Shown here: positions 8,850 to 16,738 of the stretch, one piece after another
How positions within the stretch are numbered: position 1 is the stretch's first letter
Layout: each line of letters starts with the position of its first letter
From: Pseudoduganella namucuonensis
Lineage (GTDB): Bacteria; Pseudomonadota; Gammaproteobacteria; Burkholderiales; Burkholderiaceae_D
Reading direction: 5' to 3'
Assembly: GCF_900116645.1 (NCBI RefSeq)
Contig: NZ_FPBO01000029.1
Coordinates: 49,675 to 113,674 of the forward strand
DNA length: 64,000 nt
Made by a program: the position numbers and the translations under genes
The notes under the pieces: model-generated
Told to the model about the DNA's origin: nothing
The model's database searches: none
The model's input: only the letters and a program-made list of their open reading frames with translations

Positions 8850-8931
8850 TGGCTTTCGATTCGCCCGATATCAGGCCGAATTGCTGGACGTGCCGAGCAT
8901 GGACCGGCTCGCGTCGTGCTGGCGGCCTTAG
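8850..8931 (+). pseudogene. Probable arsH 5' remnant, frameshifted and truncated
   Basis: Translation should start at an ATG 3 bases after the channel stop, behind a GGAGG site. The first codons read MAFDSPDI. After a one-base frame change the text continues as AELLDVPSMDRLAS and then stops. This matches the N-terminus of ArsH proteins I know (a D/N-I-x-x-x-L-L-D-x-P-S-x-D-R-L-A pattern), and arsH commonly closes ars operons. The conserved flavodoxin-like core of ArsH is missing; the GH43 gene end follows 7 bases later. The match is short, so the identity is an inference. Confidence 0.5.
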
Positions 8932-8937
8932 GCGGCC

Positions 8938-10062
8938 TCAGGCGCCCTTGCCGGCGAAATAGCCCTGCAGGCGCTTCAACTCCTCGGCGGTGATGTGCAT
9001 GACGGCGCCATGTTTCGGGCCGCTGAAGTTGGTGGCCTTCATCGGCGAACCCGGCTCGTTGAAGCGGCCGAGGTTTTTGTAATGGACGAAATCGGTGGTT
9101 TCGGAGAACCCCATGTTGTTCGGCTTGGCGCCGAACACGTCGTACATCAGCACATGGCTTTTGCCGCCCAGGCGGGGCCAGGCCATGGGGGCTTCGCAGG
9201 CGACCGTCTCGGGGTCCACCTTGGCCGGATCGAACTGGTAACCCTCGTTGATCTTGTTCGACACCGCGTGCCGCAGGCCGCCGGGTTTGTCATGGGCGAC
9301 GTAGTACAGGTGGTATTTGTCGCCGACCTTGTTGATGTCGCCGTCGATCGTGCTTTTGGTCGCGTCCGGGTAGGTGAACAGCCGTTTCGGTTCGGTCGTC
9401 AGGGTGGTGAAAGCCTTGTCCGCATAGGAGTAGACCATGTGGTCCGGGCTGCCCTTCAAGCGCGTCGTGAAGTAGACCATGAGCTTGTTCCGCTCCTTGT
9501 CGAAAATGGTCTGCGGCGCCCAGGCCACGCCGATGTCGGCGTAGGCGGGAAAGAGTTCGCCCACGTGCACCAGTGAATGCGTCCAGTGGATCAGGTCATA
9601 GGACTTCATCAGGATCAGGGCGCGGTTGTTGCCCCAGCCGTACTGCTCGCCCGGGCGTTCCCATTCCGTGGCGCGCAGGCCTTCCTTTTGCGCGTAGATG
9701 TGCAAGTCCGTCATCGACAGGTAGAACGCGCCATCGGGACCGCGCATGATGTGCGGATCGCGCACGCCTTTCTGTTCCGAGATGTCCTTGCCGAGCAGGA
9801 TGGGCTCGGCGCCGTTGACGTCGGTGAAGGTGTAGCCGTCCGTGGAGGTGGCGAAATAAATCGAATGCGTCTCGTCCTTGAAGTACACGAACAGGTAGGC
9901 GGCGAGTTCCTTTTCGCCGGGGGCCTTGGCGCCGGCCGCCGGGGTGATGGTCTTGACGATTTGTACCTGCCGGGCGGCCGGCTTGGCGTCCGTGGCGGCC
10001 CCGGCGGATGCCGCCAGCAGTGCGCCTATCGCCATGGCGGTGATTTTCAAAGAGTGTTTCAT
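8938..10062 (-). CDS. Secreted glycoside hydrolase, GH43 family
   Basis: 374 residues with an N-terminal signal peptide (about 1-23, ending SAGA-AT). The pattern is that of five-bladed GH43 enzymes: AYLFVYF, FATSTDGYTF, VRDPHIMRGPDGAFYL, LILMKSYDLIHWTH, VAWAPQTIFDKERNKLMVYF, and a middle segment with STIDGDI. Family members cleave alpha-arabinosides or beta-xylosides/galactosides. The RDPHI aspartate and the STIDGD segment are likely active-site positions, but I cannot name the subfamily or substrate. It is monocistronic and faces away from the scar region upstream. A quasi-palindrome sits just before the start. Confidence 0.78.
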   Translation of the reverse strand: MKHSLKITAMAIGALLAASAGAATDAKPAARQVQIVKTITPAAGAKAPGEKELAAYLFVYFKDETHSIYFATSTDGYTFTDVNGAEPILLGKDISEQKGVRDPHIMRGPDGAFYLSMTDLHIYAQKEGLRATEWERPGEQYGWGNNRALILMKSYDLIHWTHSLVHVGELFPAYADIGVAWAPQTIFDKERNKLMVYFTTRLKGSPDHMVYSYADKAFTTLTTEPKRLFTYPDATKSTIDGDINKVGDKYHLYYVAHDKPGGLRHAVSNKINEGYQFDPAKVDPETVACEAPMAWPRLGGKSHVLMYDVFGAKPNNMGFSETTDFVHYKNLGRFNEPGSPMKATNFSGPKHGAVMHITAEELKRLQGYFAGKGA

Positions 10063-10082
10063 TTGGTCTCCAGGTTTTTAGT

Positions 10083-10103
10083 GCTGGTAACGGTAACACC
10101 AGC
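10083..10103 (-). promoter_or_regulatory. Inverted repeat upstream of the GH43 gene
   Basis: GCTGGT and ACCAGC flank a 9-base centre that repeats GTAAC. The site lies 21-41 bases before the GH43 start. Its shape suits a LacI/GalR-type sugar repressor, but no such gene is in the window. Confidence 0.35.
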
Positions 10104-10190
10104 GCGTTGCGCTTTGAAGACCATTTGGCGCCGCCACGCGATATTTCATCGCGGGCCGCGATTTGGTTATCGCAGGCCCGGCGCCAATTT

Positions 10191-10499
10191 TTATGGGCGA
10201 CGCCAGGTGTCGAGTTCCCGGCGAAGTCGGTCACGGTGCTGGAACTGCGCTAAGCACGCGATCCGTCCGGCGTGAACATTCCTGATGTACAGGATGAAAG
10301 CACCGCGTTCCCGCGCGTCGAGGGCGGTGGCGGTGTTTTTGGCCAGTTCGACGAATTGGTCCGCCGCCCGCCTTTTGCCGTTTCCGATGGCGCTGGCGAG
10401 AATGGGCGCTCCCTCCGATGTCGTTGCCGACAGCGGGCCGACGCGGTCCTTCAACGCCATTACTAGTAGGGACGCCTTGACATTTTTCAACAGTTTCAT
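10191..10499 (-). CDS. Hypothetical protein, 102 residues
   Basis: I do not recognise a family. The frame begins at an ATG with a weak AAGGG ribosome site and encodes a basic protein with a hydrophobic start and a segment reading GAFILYIRNVHAGRI. Base composition is visibly lower in GC than the neighbouring metabolic genes. Overlapping frames on both strands are of similar length, so coding is only probable. It lies just downstream of another hypothetical fragment on the same strand, and both could come from one acquired segment. Confidence 0.35.
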   Translation of the reverse strand: MKLLKNVKASLLVMALKDRVGPLSATTSEGAPILASAIGNGKRRAADQFVELAKNTATALDARERGAFILYIRNVHAGRIACLAQFQHRDRLRRELDTWRRP

Positions 10500-10554
10500 T
10501 CGCAGCCCTTCTGTTCCAAGGCTTCTTGAACCGACGCCTTTGCACTGTCCAGAC

Positions 10555-10851
10555 TCATTCCGGACTCGAATGGCGGCGCGCTAAACGGTGCATAGATAAT
10601 TCCATTTGAAACTTCAAGCAGGCGCGGAACCCCATGTCATCCTTTGCAACGAACGATTTGGAATCCTTGAGTTCAGCCACGCCGAATACGGCAAAGTCGC
10701 ACGCGTAGTAACGCAGAGTTGCTGGGCCGTGGTTCCGCACTGGCTCTGGATGTTCAAACGAGGTTAACCCCCGCACGCCGTCGGGAAGTCTGCTTTCGAT
10801 ATCGACCAGTTTATGCTTCTGGTCACGGGGATAGAACGGATCTTCAGCCGC
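10555..10851 (-). pseudogene. Fragment of an unknown gene, 5' end lost at IS remnant
   Basis: The frame is open from 10851 (just inside an upstream stop) to the stop at 10555. It reads like real protein, with segments EDPFYPRDQKHKLVDIESR and RYYACDFAVFGVAEL. A GTG at 10776 could start a 73-residue product, but protein-like text continues upstream of it without a start codon, to the edge of the transposase remnant. The simplest reading is a gene whose 5' end was removed by the IS insertion or a later deletion. No family was recognised. Confidence 0.4.
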
Positions 10852-10896
10852 TCAAGGCACTGCCGCCTATTCGGTGGCGGTATCAGGCTCTGGTTC

Positions 10897-11457
10897 ATGT
10901 CCGTTCTGACCACGCTGTTTCAAGATTTCGCCGCCCGATTATGCTCGCCGGAATTTCTCCTCGGCCGCCCGCCACACCGATCATCCGACTGCATTCTCGC
11001 GCCGCGCAAGCTGCCGCTCGCGATGCTGGTCGCCATCATGCTGACGGGCATGCGGATGAGCATCCAAGCCGAACTGGACACCTTCTTCGCCCACCTTCGC
11101 CAACAAGCCCAACTAGTCCACGAGGTGTCGGAGCAGGCATTCGCCCAGGCGCGTGCCAAGCTGTCGCCGAGCGCCATTCCAGGCCTCAACGACTGGCTAA
11201 TCGGGCGCGCAGAAAAGGATCGGTTTGTGCCGCGCTGGCGCGGGCTACGCTTGGTCGCCGCCGACGCCTCGACGGCGCGTTTCGGTCTGCGGGCCAGCCA
11301 TGTTAAGCGCGCCGCCTTGGCCGATCAAATCCTGTTCGGCCTGTTCTTGCCGGGGCCCGACCTGATGCTCGCCGCCTCCCTGCACGACGTCCACGAATGC
11401 GGTGAGCGCTAGTTCTTGTTCGAACACCTCGACCGGCCCTTGATGCCTGGCATCTCG
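10897..11457 (+). pseudogene. IS4-type transposase remnant
   Basis: From the ATG at 10897 the frame gives 171 residues with the N-terminal domain of IS4-family transposases: VSEQAFAQARAKLSPSA, FVPRWRGLRLVAADAST (holding the first catalytic Asp), then FGLFLPGPDLMLAASLHD. It stops at a TAG right after GER (stop 11410-11412). The same frame then continues as FLFEHLDRP, which fits the intact family. The stop therefore looks like a CAG-to-TAG change. Beyond about 11457 the similarity is lost, and the rest of a usual 400-plus-residue transposase is absent. No terminal inverted repeats could be placed. Confidence 0.7.
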
Positions 11458-11533
11458 ATGGTATAGCAAATGCCCGCAGGGTCGTCGCAGATGGCAGCAG
11501 CCTGACCGAATGAGTCACCGGGTTGCCGGGTGA

Positions 11534-11578
11534 TCAGAAGTGGTGTACACCCAGTCCGTAGAAGGTGTAGCTGCGCAG
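11534..11578 (-). pseudogene. 3' tail of a lost porin gene
   Basis: The minus strand reads LRSYTFYGLGVHHF and then stop. This is almost the same as the end of the intact porin at 27123-28208 (LRSYTFYGVGVHHNF). The DNA match continues about 7 bases past the stop codon (GCCGGG in both). Upstream the frame quickly loses porin character. It is therefore a residue of a second porin gene of which only the final beta strand remains. Confidence 0.65.
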
Positions 11579-11669
11579 TTGGTGACGGTCCGCCGGCCGA
11601 TCAGCGACATGGAAATGGTATCGAGAAAAAGAGGCACGTCGGAGACGCAAGGCAGGTCTGTCCGGTGCG

Positions 11670-12071
11670 CTATCCGGCCGGTGAGTGCATGGCTTGTTGC
11701 ACCATGTGGCTGTCCACATACTGGACCATGCGCGCGATCTTGCCGTCCCTGAAGGTGTAGAGATGGGCGAACGAGGCTTGCATGAAACGGCCGGTCGCCT
11801 TGAACGTGCCCGAGTACACGCCGAAGGCGGCGATCCGGTCGCCCTGCTCGAGATAATGGGCCGCTTCGGCGCGATAGTCGATCCATTCGGTCGCCAGGCG
11901 TTGAAACACGTTGGCGACGATCGCTTCCGCGCCCACATAGGTGCCGGCATACGGGAAGCCCGGCGCTTCAACCCATTCGGCCTCGGGCGTGAGCGCGGCC
12001 AGCAGGCGCGTCGCGTTCTCGCCGGAGAGTCCTTCGTAGGTTGAGCGTAGCAGGTCGAGGTTGGTGCTCAT
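11670..12071 (-). CDS. SnoaL-like/NTF2-fold protein
   Basis: 133 residues with the layout of small NTF2-fold proteins: an N-terminal helix pair (LDLLRSTYEGLSGEN), WVEAPGFPYAGTYVGAEAI, then a curved sheet ending HLYTFRDGKIARMVQYVDS. Members are hydrolases, isomerases or ligand-binding proteins of very varied function, so no reaction is assigned. Its ATG overlaps the stop of the DsbA-like gene upstream (ATGA), so the two are translated together. No signal peptide is visible. Confidence 0.75.
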   Translation of the reverse strand: MSTNLDLLRSTYEGLSGENATRLLAALTPEAEWVEAPGFPYAGTYVGAEAIVANVFQRLATEWIDYRAEAAHYLEQGDRIAAFGVYSGTFKATGRFMQASFAHLYTFRDGKIARMVQYVDSHMVQQAMHSPAG

Positions 12072-12718
12072 TGGGCGGCGGCCGGGATCCGGCGGTGAAG
12101 ATGCTCGCTCCATTCGGCAACGCGGCCCAGCCAGGGGCCGAGGTCGAGCCGTTCGAGCGCGCCATCGCCACGCTCGAGCGCGATCGTCGGGAAACCCTGG
12201 CCGCCGCAGCGCGCCAGCCACTGGCGGCTCTCGGTGAAATGCCGATCGGTCGCGGGGCCGGCAAGGCGCGCAAAGGCCGCCGCGAAGCCGGCCGGATCCA
12301 GGCCCAGTTCCCGCGCCAGTTCCGCCAGCACCGGCGTGTCGGCGATACGCCTGCCTTCCGCGTAGTGCGCGCGCTGGACACGGTGCAGCATGTCCAGGCC
12401 GCGCCCGGCCAGTTCCTCGGCGGCCAGGATGGCGGTGCTTGGCGGGGCGGAATCCATCACCGCGCTGGTGTCGCGCAGGAGGCCATCGAGGTAGGCCGCG
12501 CCGAACGGCTGCCCGGTCAGCTGCGCGATGCGCCGGTCGTGTGGCGTGACGTGGTCGCGCCATTGCGGCGTGATGGCGCGCCGGCTGGCGCCTGTCAGCA
12601 TGCCGCCACTGTGGAAGGCGATGCCGAGGCCGGGCACGCCGCGCGCGGCGGAAATCAGGGGCGCGGCGGCGTAACTCCAGCCGCACAGCGGGTCGAAGAT
12701 GTAGTGCAAGGTGGTCAT
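12068..12718 (-). CDS. DsbA-family thioredoxin-fold protein
   Basis: 216 residues. The N-terminus IFDPLCGWSYAAAP carries the DPxCxWSY signature of cytoplasmic DsbA/FrnE-like proteins, with a lone cysteine (Cys12) instead of a CxxC pair. The helical insertion and the GFPT cis-proline segment (GQGFPTIAL) are present. No signal peptide is seen, so it acts in the cytoplasm, perhaps as an isomerase or glutathione-dependent enzyme rather than a periplasmic oxidant. It is the first gene of a two-gene unit with the SnoaL-like protein. Confidence 0.78.
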   Translation of the reverse strand: MTTLHYIFDPLCGWSYAAAPLISAARGVPGLGIAFHSGGMLTGASRRAITPQWRDHVTPHDRRIAQLTGQPFGAAYLDGLLRDTSAVMDSAPPSTAILAAEELAGRGLDMLHRVQRAHYAEGRRIADTPVLAELARELGLDPAGFAAAFARLAGPATDRHFTESRQWLARCGGQGFPTIALERGDGALERLDLGPWLGRVAEWSEHLHRRIPAAAQ

Positions 12719-12819
12719 GAACTTCCTTCACGGGACGATCCATGAAGGGTAGCGGTTTTCATTGCTTCGATAAATGGTCCTTATTGAAATGGATTGTTTC
12801 TTGGATCGGATGAATAAGT

Positions 12820-12846
12820 GGCCGATTGGGGATCCCCCCATCGGCC
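12820..12846 (-). terminator. Strong hairpin behind the MFS gene
   Basis: GGCCGAT and ATCGGCC pair around a further GGGG/CCCC step, 19-45 bases past the transporter stop codon. On the minus strand it is followed by a modest T-rich run (TTATT). It separates the transporter gene from the DsbA-like gene. Confidence 0.55.
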
Positions 12847-12864
12847 ATCCGGTCGCGGGGGCGG

Positions 12865-14208
12865 TTAGCCGGCGGCGGCGACGGCCGCCGCCTTGCCGTG
12901 CGGGCCGCGCATGGACATGGTGGTCAGGGCCGCGATCGCCGCGGGCACCGCCGCCGCCATGAACAGCGCGCTCATCGACCATTCAAGGCGCAGCAGCTCT
13001 CCGCCGACCACGGGACCGACGATGGAACCGAGCCGGCCGATGCCGACGCTCCAGCCTATGCCGGTCGAACGCAGCGAGGTCGGGTAATAGGTCGCGGCCA
13101 GGGCGTTGATCGCGGGCTGCCCGCCGACGATGCAGAAGCCGGCGATGAAGATGGTGGCGAACACCAGCGGCAGCGAGGTGTGCACCTGGCCTATCATGAC
13201 GATGGCGGTGGCGGCGGCCACGAAGGTCGGGATCAACACCTTGCCGAAGCCGGCGCGGTCTATGCACCAGCCCAGCGTCAGCGTGCCGGCGATGCCGCCC
13301 ACCTGCAGCGCGGTGCCGGCGAGCACCGCGTAATTGGTGGAGAAGCCCGCGTCCTTCATCAGCACGGGCAGCCAGTTCGACAGGAAGAACAGCACTAGCA
13401 GGTTCATGAAGCTGACGATCCAGATCAGGATCGTGGCGCGGGCGCGGCCCTCCCTGAACAGTTGCGCCACCAGCGCGCCTTTTTTAGGCTGCTCGGAGAC
13501 CACGTAGCGGGTGCCGGCGTCGGCCACGAAGGCGGCGTCGATGCGCTTCAATATGGCGGCGATCCGGTCGCCCCGGTTACCCCGCATCACCAGGAACTGC
13601 AGCGACTCCGGCAGCACGAAGAACATCACGACGGCCAGCAGCAGGGGGATGACGCCGCCCACGTAAAACACCGAGCGCCAGCCGAAATACGGGATGATGG
13701 CGGCCGACACGAAGCCGCCCAGCGCGGCGCCGACGATGAAGCCGGCGGAAATGATCATCATGGTGCGCACGCGGATGCGCGTGGGGCTGTATTCCCCGGC
13801 GATCGCGATCGCGTTCGGGATGATGCTGCCCAGCCCCAGGCCGGTGATGAAGCGCAGCACCAGCAATTCCTGGATGGTGCCGGCGTGCGCCGTGACGACC
13901 ATGCAGGCGCCGAAGAACACGGTGGACCCGATCAGCACCGGGCGCCGTCCTATCTTGTCGGCGAGCACGCCGAAGATCAGGGAGCCGACCAGCATGCCGA
14001 ACAGGCCGGCGCCGAACACGGGGCCGAGACTGGTCTTCGCGATGCCCCAGTCGGCGATCAGCGCCGGGGCGACGTAGCCCATGGCCTGCACGTCGAAGCC
14101 ATCCATGATGAGGCACCAGCCGCATAAACTCAAAAGCAGGAAGTGAAACGGGCCCAGCTTGCCGTTGTCGACGATGTCGGAAACGTTGATGGTCTGTTGA
14201 CCGGACAT
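12865..14208 (-). CDS. graK: MFS aromatic acid:H+ symporter (AAHS family), probable gamma-resorcylate carrier
   Basis: 447 residues with 12 predicted membrane helices. The first helix carries DGFDVQAMGYVAPAL, the DGxD signature of the aromatic acid:H+ symporters (PcaK/BenK type), and LADKIGRRPVLI is the loop 2-3 MFS motif. It is divergent from the MarR gene and next to the resorcylate genes, so 2,6-dihydroxybenzoate is the likely cargo. The symbol follows the Rhizobium gra nomenclature by context only. A palindrome identical in sequence to the one before the catabolic operon lies 56-71 bases before the start. Confidence 0.8.
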   Translation of the reverse strand: MSGQQTINVSDIVDNGKLGPFHFLLLSLCGWCLIMDGFDVQAMGYVAPALIADWGIAKTSLGPVFGAGLFGMLVGSLIFGVLADKIGRRPVLIGSTVFFGACMVVTAHAGTIQELLVLRFITGLGLGSIIPNAIAIAGEYSPTRIRVRTMMIISAGFIVGAALGGFVSAAIIPYFGWRSVFYVGGVIPLLLAVVMFFVLPESLQFLVMRGNRGDRIAAILKRIDAAFVADAGTRYVVSEQPKKGALVAQLFREGRARATILIWIVSFMNLLVLFFLSNWLPVLMKDAGFSTNYAVLAGTALQVGGIAGTLTLGWCIDRAGFGKVLIPTFVAAATAIVMIGQVHTSLPLVFATIFIAGFCIVGGQPAINALAATYYPTSLRSTGIGWSVGIGRLGSIVGPVVGGELLRLEWSMSALFMAAAVPAAIAALTTMSMRGPHGKAAAVAAAG

Positions 14209-14263
14209 GATGTGATCTCCTTGGGTGGTTGTTGTTTTTGTAATTTATGGACTGGCCGCATTT

Positions 14264-14279
14264 ATTTGCAAATGCAAAT
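14264..14279. promoter_or_regulatory. MarR-type operator between transporter and regulator genes
   Basis: A perfect palindrome ATTTGCA-AA-TGCAAAT sits in the divergent region. The same 16-base site, in the opposite orientation, occurs at 19617-19632 before the catabolic operon. This makes it the likely binding site of the MarR protein encoded alongside. Confidence 0.7.
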
Positions 14280-14332
14280 TAATTAAAGCACGCGTTAATT
14301 GTTAGAGCAAGTAAGTTCTGCGATAATTTCCC

Positions 14333-14806
14333 ATGACTGAAAAAAACGACTTCCACTTGAGCGACTACTCCCTGGAGAACGCGCTCCCCTACCTGCTCAA
14401 TCGCGCGGGGGTACGCATCGGGGATGCGTTTTCCTCGGAGTTAAGCCGCTTCAACATCACGCTGCCGATGTGGCGCGTCCTCGCGTCGCTGCTGCATGAG
14501 GACGGGCAGCGCATGACCAACCTGGCGGACCACACGTCCACCGACATCTCCACCCTGTCGCGCCTGGTCGCCTCGATCGAGAAAAAAGACCTGGTGGCCA
14601 GGGTGCCGGCGGAGGAGGACCGGCGCTCCATCACCGTGCGCCTGACCGAGGGCGGCCGCCTGCTCGCCGAGCGCGTCGCGCCGCTGGCCGACCTGTACGA
14701 GCGGATCGCGCTGGCCAACATCCCGCCGGACGAGGTGCTGCTGCTCAAGCGCCACCTGCGGCAGATCTACGCCAATATTTCCTCCCTCGGCAAGCCGGTT
14801 CCCTGA
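14333..14806 (+). CDS. graR: MarR-family regulator of the resorcylate cluster
   Basis: 157 residues with a MarR winged helix: LPMWRVLASLLHEDGQRMTNLADHTSTDISTLSRLVASIEKKDL and the wing EEDRRSITVRLTEGG. MarR proteins bind short palindromes as dimers and leave them when an aromatic acid binds. Candidate sites are the two identical 16-base palindromes in the control regions. Gamma-resorcylate clusters elsewhere carry a MarR-type GraR, so the symbol is by context. Its last 40 bases overlap the convergent end of the maleylacetate reductase gene. Confidence 0.82.
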   Translation: MTEKNDFHLSDYSLENALPYLLNRAGVRIGDAFSSELSRFNITLPMWRVLASLLHEDGQRMTNLADHTSTDISTLSRLVASIEKKDLVARVPAEEDRRSITVRLTEGGRLLAERVAPLADLYERIALANIPPDEVLLLKRHLRQIYANISSLGKPVP

Positions 14807-15882
14807 CGCGGCGCCCGGGGCGGGGCGGCCGGCGGAGCGCCGTCGTATGCGCGCTGCAGCAACCGCCGCAGCGCCGCGCGTTCCAGCGGCCGGGGGTTCG
14901 GATACTCCGCTTTCACCGCCAGATCGGCCGCGTGATCGAGTCCGTCCGCCGGCATGCCCAGTTCGCGCAGCGACAGCGGCGCGCCCAGCGCGGCGGCGTA
15001 GCGGTGCATGCCCAGCGCGGCGTCGTCGGCGCCCAGGGCCTTGGCGATGCGCGCCATGGCGGATGGGGCGGACGGCCCGTTGTACGCCAGCACGTGCGGC
15101 AGCATCACCGCGTGCGTCTCCGCGTGCGGCAGGTTGAAGCTGCCGCCCAGGGTGTGGCACAGCTTGTGGTGCAAGCCCATGCTGGCCTGCCCGAGCACGG
15201 TGCCGCACAGCCAGGCGCCGTACAGGGCCTGGGCGCGCGCGTCCGCGTCGCCCGGGTCCTTCAGGATCAGCGGCAAGGCCCTGGCCAGCGCCTCGATGCC
15301 GCTGGCGGCCATCAGGCCGACGATGGGATTGCCGTCATGGGCGTACAACGCCTCGGCCGCGTGCGCGATCGCGTTCAGGCCACTGTTGACGCTGACGGCG
15401 GCCGGCAATCCCAGCGTCAGCGCCGGGTCGTAAATCACCACCTTGGGCAGCACCACGGGATCGCGGCCGGTGCGCTTGACGCGGTCCTCGGTGATGCCGT
15501 AGATGGGGGTGACCTCCGAGCCGGCATAGGTGGTCGGCACGGCGACGATGGGCAGGCCGGTGCGCAGGGCCAGCGCCTTGGCCAAGCCGATGGTCGAACC
15601 GCCGCCGTAGGCCAGCAGGCAGTCGGCCGCGGTTTCCTCGACGGCCCGCATCGCCCGGTCCACGCAGCCGGACGGCACGTGCATGACCGCCCCGGCTAAC
15701 ACGCCCGCGTCCAGCGGGCCCAGTCGCCGCGCGATTTCCGCCGCGCCGGCTTCCTGCTGTGGCGTCGATAGGGTCAATACGCGCGCGCAGCGCAGCCGGC
15801 CGACCTCCTCGCCGAGCGAGGAAACGGTCCCGGCGCCGAAGACCACGCGGAAGGGCTGCGTCGTGTAGACGAAATTGTCCAT
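14767..15882 (-). CDS. graC: Maleylacetate reductase
   Basis: 371 residues of the iron-dependent alcohol dehydrogenase fold. The N-terminal Rossmann half includes YGGGSTIGLAKALALRTGLP and AVPTTYAGSEVTPIYG, both typical of maleylacetate reductases (TcbF/MacA/GraC). The metal-site region shows NAIAHAAEALYA, GLHHKLCHTLGG and LPHAETHAVMLPHV. The enzyme reduces maleylacetate to 3-oxoadipate with NAD(P)H, the last step encoded here before central metabolism. It starts 4 bases after the dioxygenase stop and is the last gene of the operon. The C-terminus has a short Pro/Ala/Arg-rich extension. Confidence 0.9.
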   Translation of the reverse strand: MDNFVYTTQPFRVVFGAGTVSSLGEEVGRLRCARVLTLSTPQQEAGAAEIARRLGPLDAGVLAGAVMHVPSGCVDRAMRAVEETAADCLLAYGGGSTIGLAKALALRTGLPIVAVPTTYAGSEVTPIYGITEDRVKRTGRDPVVLPKVVIYDPALTLGLPAAVSVNSGLNAIAHAAEALYAHDGNPIVGLMAASGIEALARALPLILKDPGDADARAQALYGAWLCGTVLGQASMGLHHKLCHTLGGSFNLPHAETHAVMLPHVLAYNGPSAPSAMARIAKALGADDAALGMHRYAAALGAPLSLRELGMPADGLDHAADLAVKAEYPNPRPLERAALRRLLQRAYDGAPPAAPPRAPRQGTGLPREEILA

Positions 15883-15886
15883 GGCG

Positions 15887-16729
15887 CTATCCCCGGGCCG
15901 CGGGCGCGTGGTTCAGGATGAAATCGTGGTACAGGTGGCAAACGCCGTCGGCGCCCGTCTCCCAGTCCGCGATCAGGGACGAGCGCACGCCGAACACCGC
16001 GTCCGACTCCAGGTACTGGTCGCCGCGCCGGAACAGGTGCGTGACCAGGGTTTTATAGCCGGGCGCGGAGATCATGAAGTGCAGATGGGCCGGCCGCCAG
16101 GGATGGCGCCCCGTCGCGGCCAGCATGTCGCCGACCGGGCCGTCGTGCGGGATCGCGTAGGAGCAGGGGACGATGGAACGGAAGTGGAACTCGCCCTTGT
16201 CGCCGGAATGCAGCACCCCGCGCGCCTGCGCCTGCGTCAGCTCCGGACGCTGCACGTCGTACAGGCCGTCGTCATCGGCCTGCCAGACCTCGATGGTGGC
16301 GCCGGGGACCGGCTTGCCGTCGCGGTCCAGCACCCGGCCGGCGACCATGCAAGGCGGCCCGGCCGCGCCGTTGGCGACATCCTCGCCGTGCTCGTAGCGC
16401 GGGGCGTCCGCCACGTGGAAGGGGCCGAACACGGTGGCCTCGGTGGTCCCTTGCGCGCCCGGATTGTTCATCGCCGTGACCAGCATCGACAGGCCCAGCG
16501 TATCGCTCAGGAGGATGAATTCCTGCCGCTTGTCGCTGCACATATGGCCCACCCGGGTCAGAAAGGCGATGCCGGCGCTCCATTCCGCCTCGGTCAGCTC
16601 GACCTCGCGCGCGAAGTCGTGCAGGTGCGTCACCAGGCCGGCCATGATTCGCTTCAGGCGCGCGTCGGGCGTGCGCGCCAGGCTTTCCAGGACCGAGTCC
16701 GTGATGGTTTCGTGATTCAGTTCGCGCAC
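15887..16729 (-). CDS. graB: Hydroxyquinol 1,2-dioxygenase
   Basis: 280 residues of the intradiol ring-cleavage family. Non-haem Fe(III) ligands are visible as Tyr157 (GLYDVQ), Tyr191 (CSYAIP), His215 and His217 (RPAHLHF). The N-terminal helical linker domain (1-100) is the dimer and lipid-binding part of the family. It cleaves 1,2,4-trihydroxybenzene to maleylacetate. The neighbouring maleylacetate reductase and resorcinol hydroxylase support hydroxyquinol over catechol as substrate. The gap to the upstream decarboxylase gene is 9 bases. Confidence 0.9.
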   Translation of the reverse strand: MRELNHETITDSVLESLARTPDARLKRIMAGLVTHLHDFAREVELTEAEWSAGIAFLTRVGHMCSDKRQEFILLSDTLGLSMLVTAMNNPGAQGTTEATVFGPFHVADAPRYEHGEDVANGAAGPPCMVAGRVLDRDGKPVPGATIEVWQADDDGLYDVQRPELTQAQARGVLHSGDKGEFHFRSIVPCSYAIPHDGPVGDMLAATGRHPWRPAHLHFMISAPGYKTLVTHLFRRGDQYLESDAVFGVRSSLIADWETGADGVCHLYHDFILNHAPAARG

Positions 16730-16738
16730 GGCGCCTCC

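Noticed and set aside
10285..10584. Plus-strand frame opposite the hypothetical gene at 10191-10499
   Set aside because: No ribosome site and no protein-like pattern. The minus-strand frame is slightly better but also uncertain.
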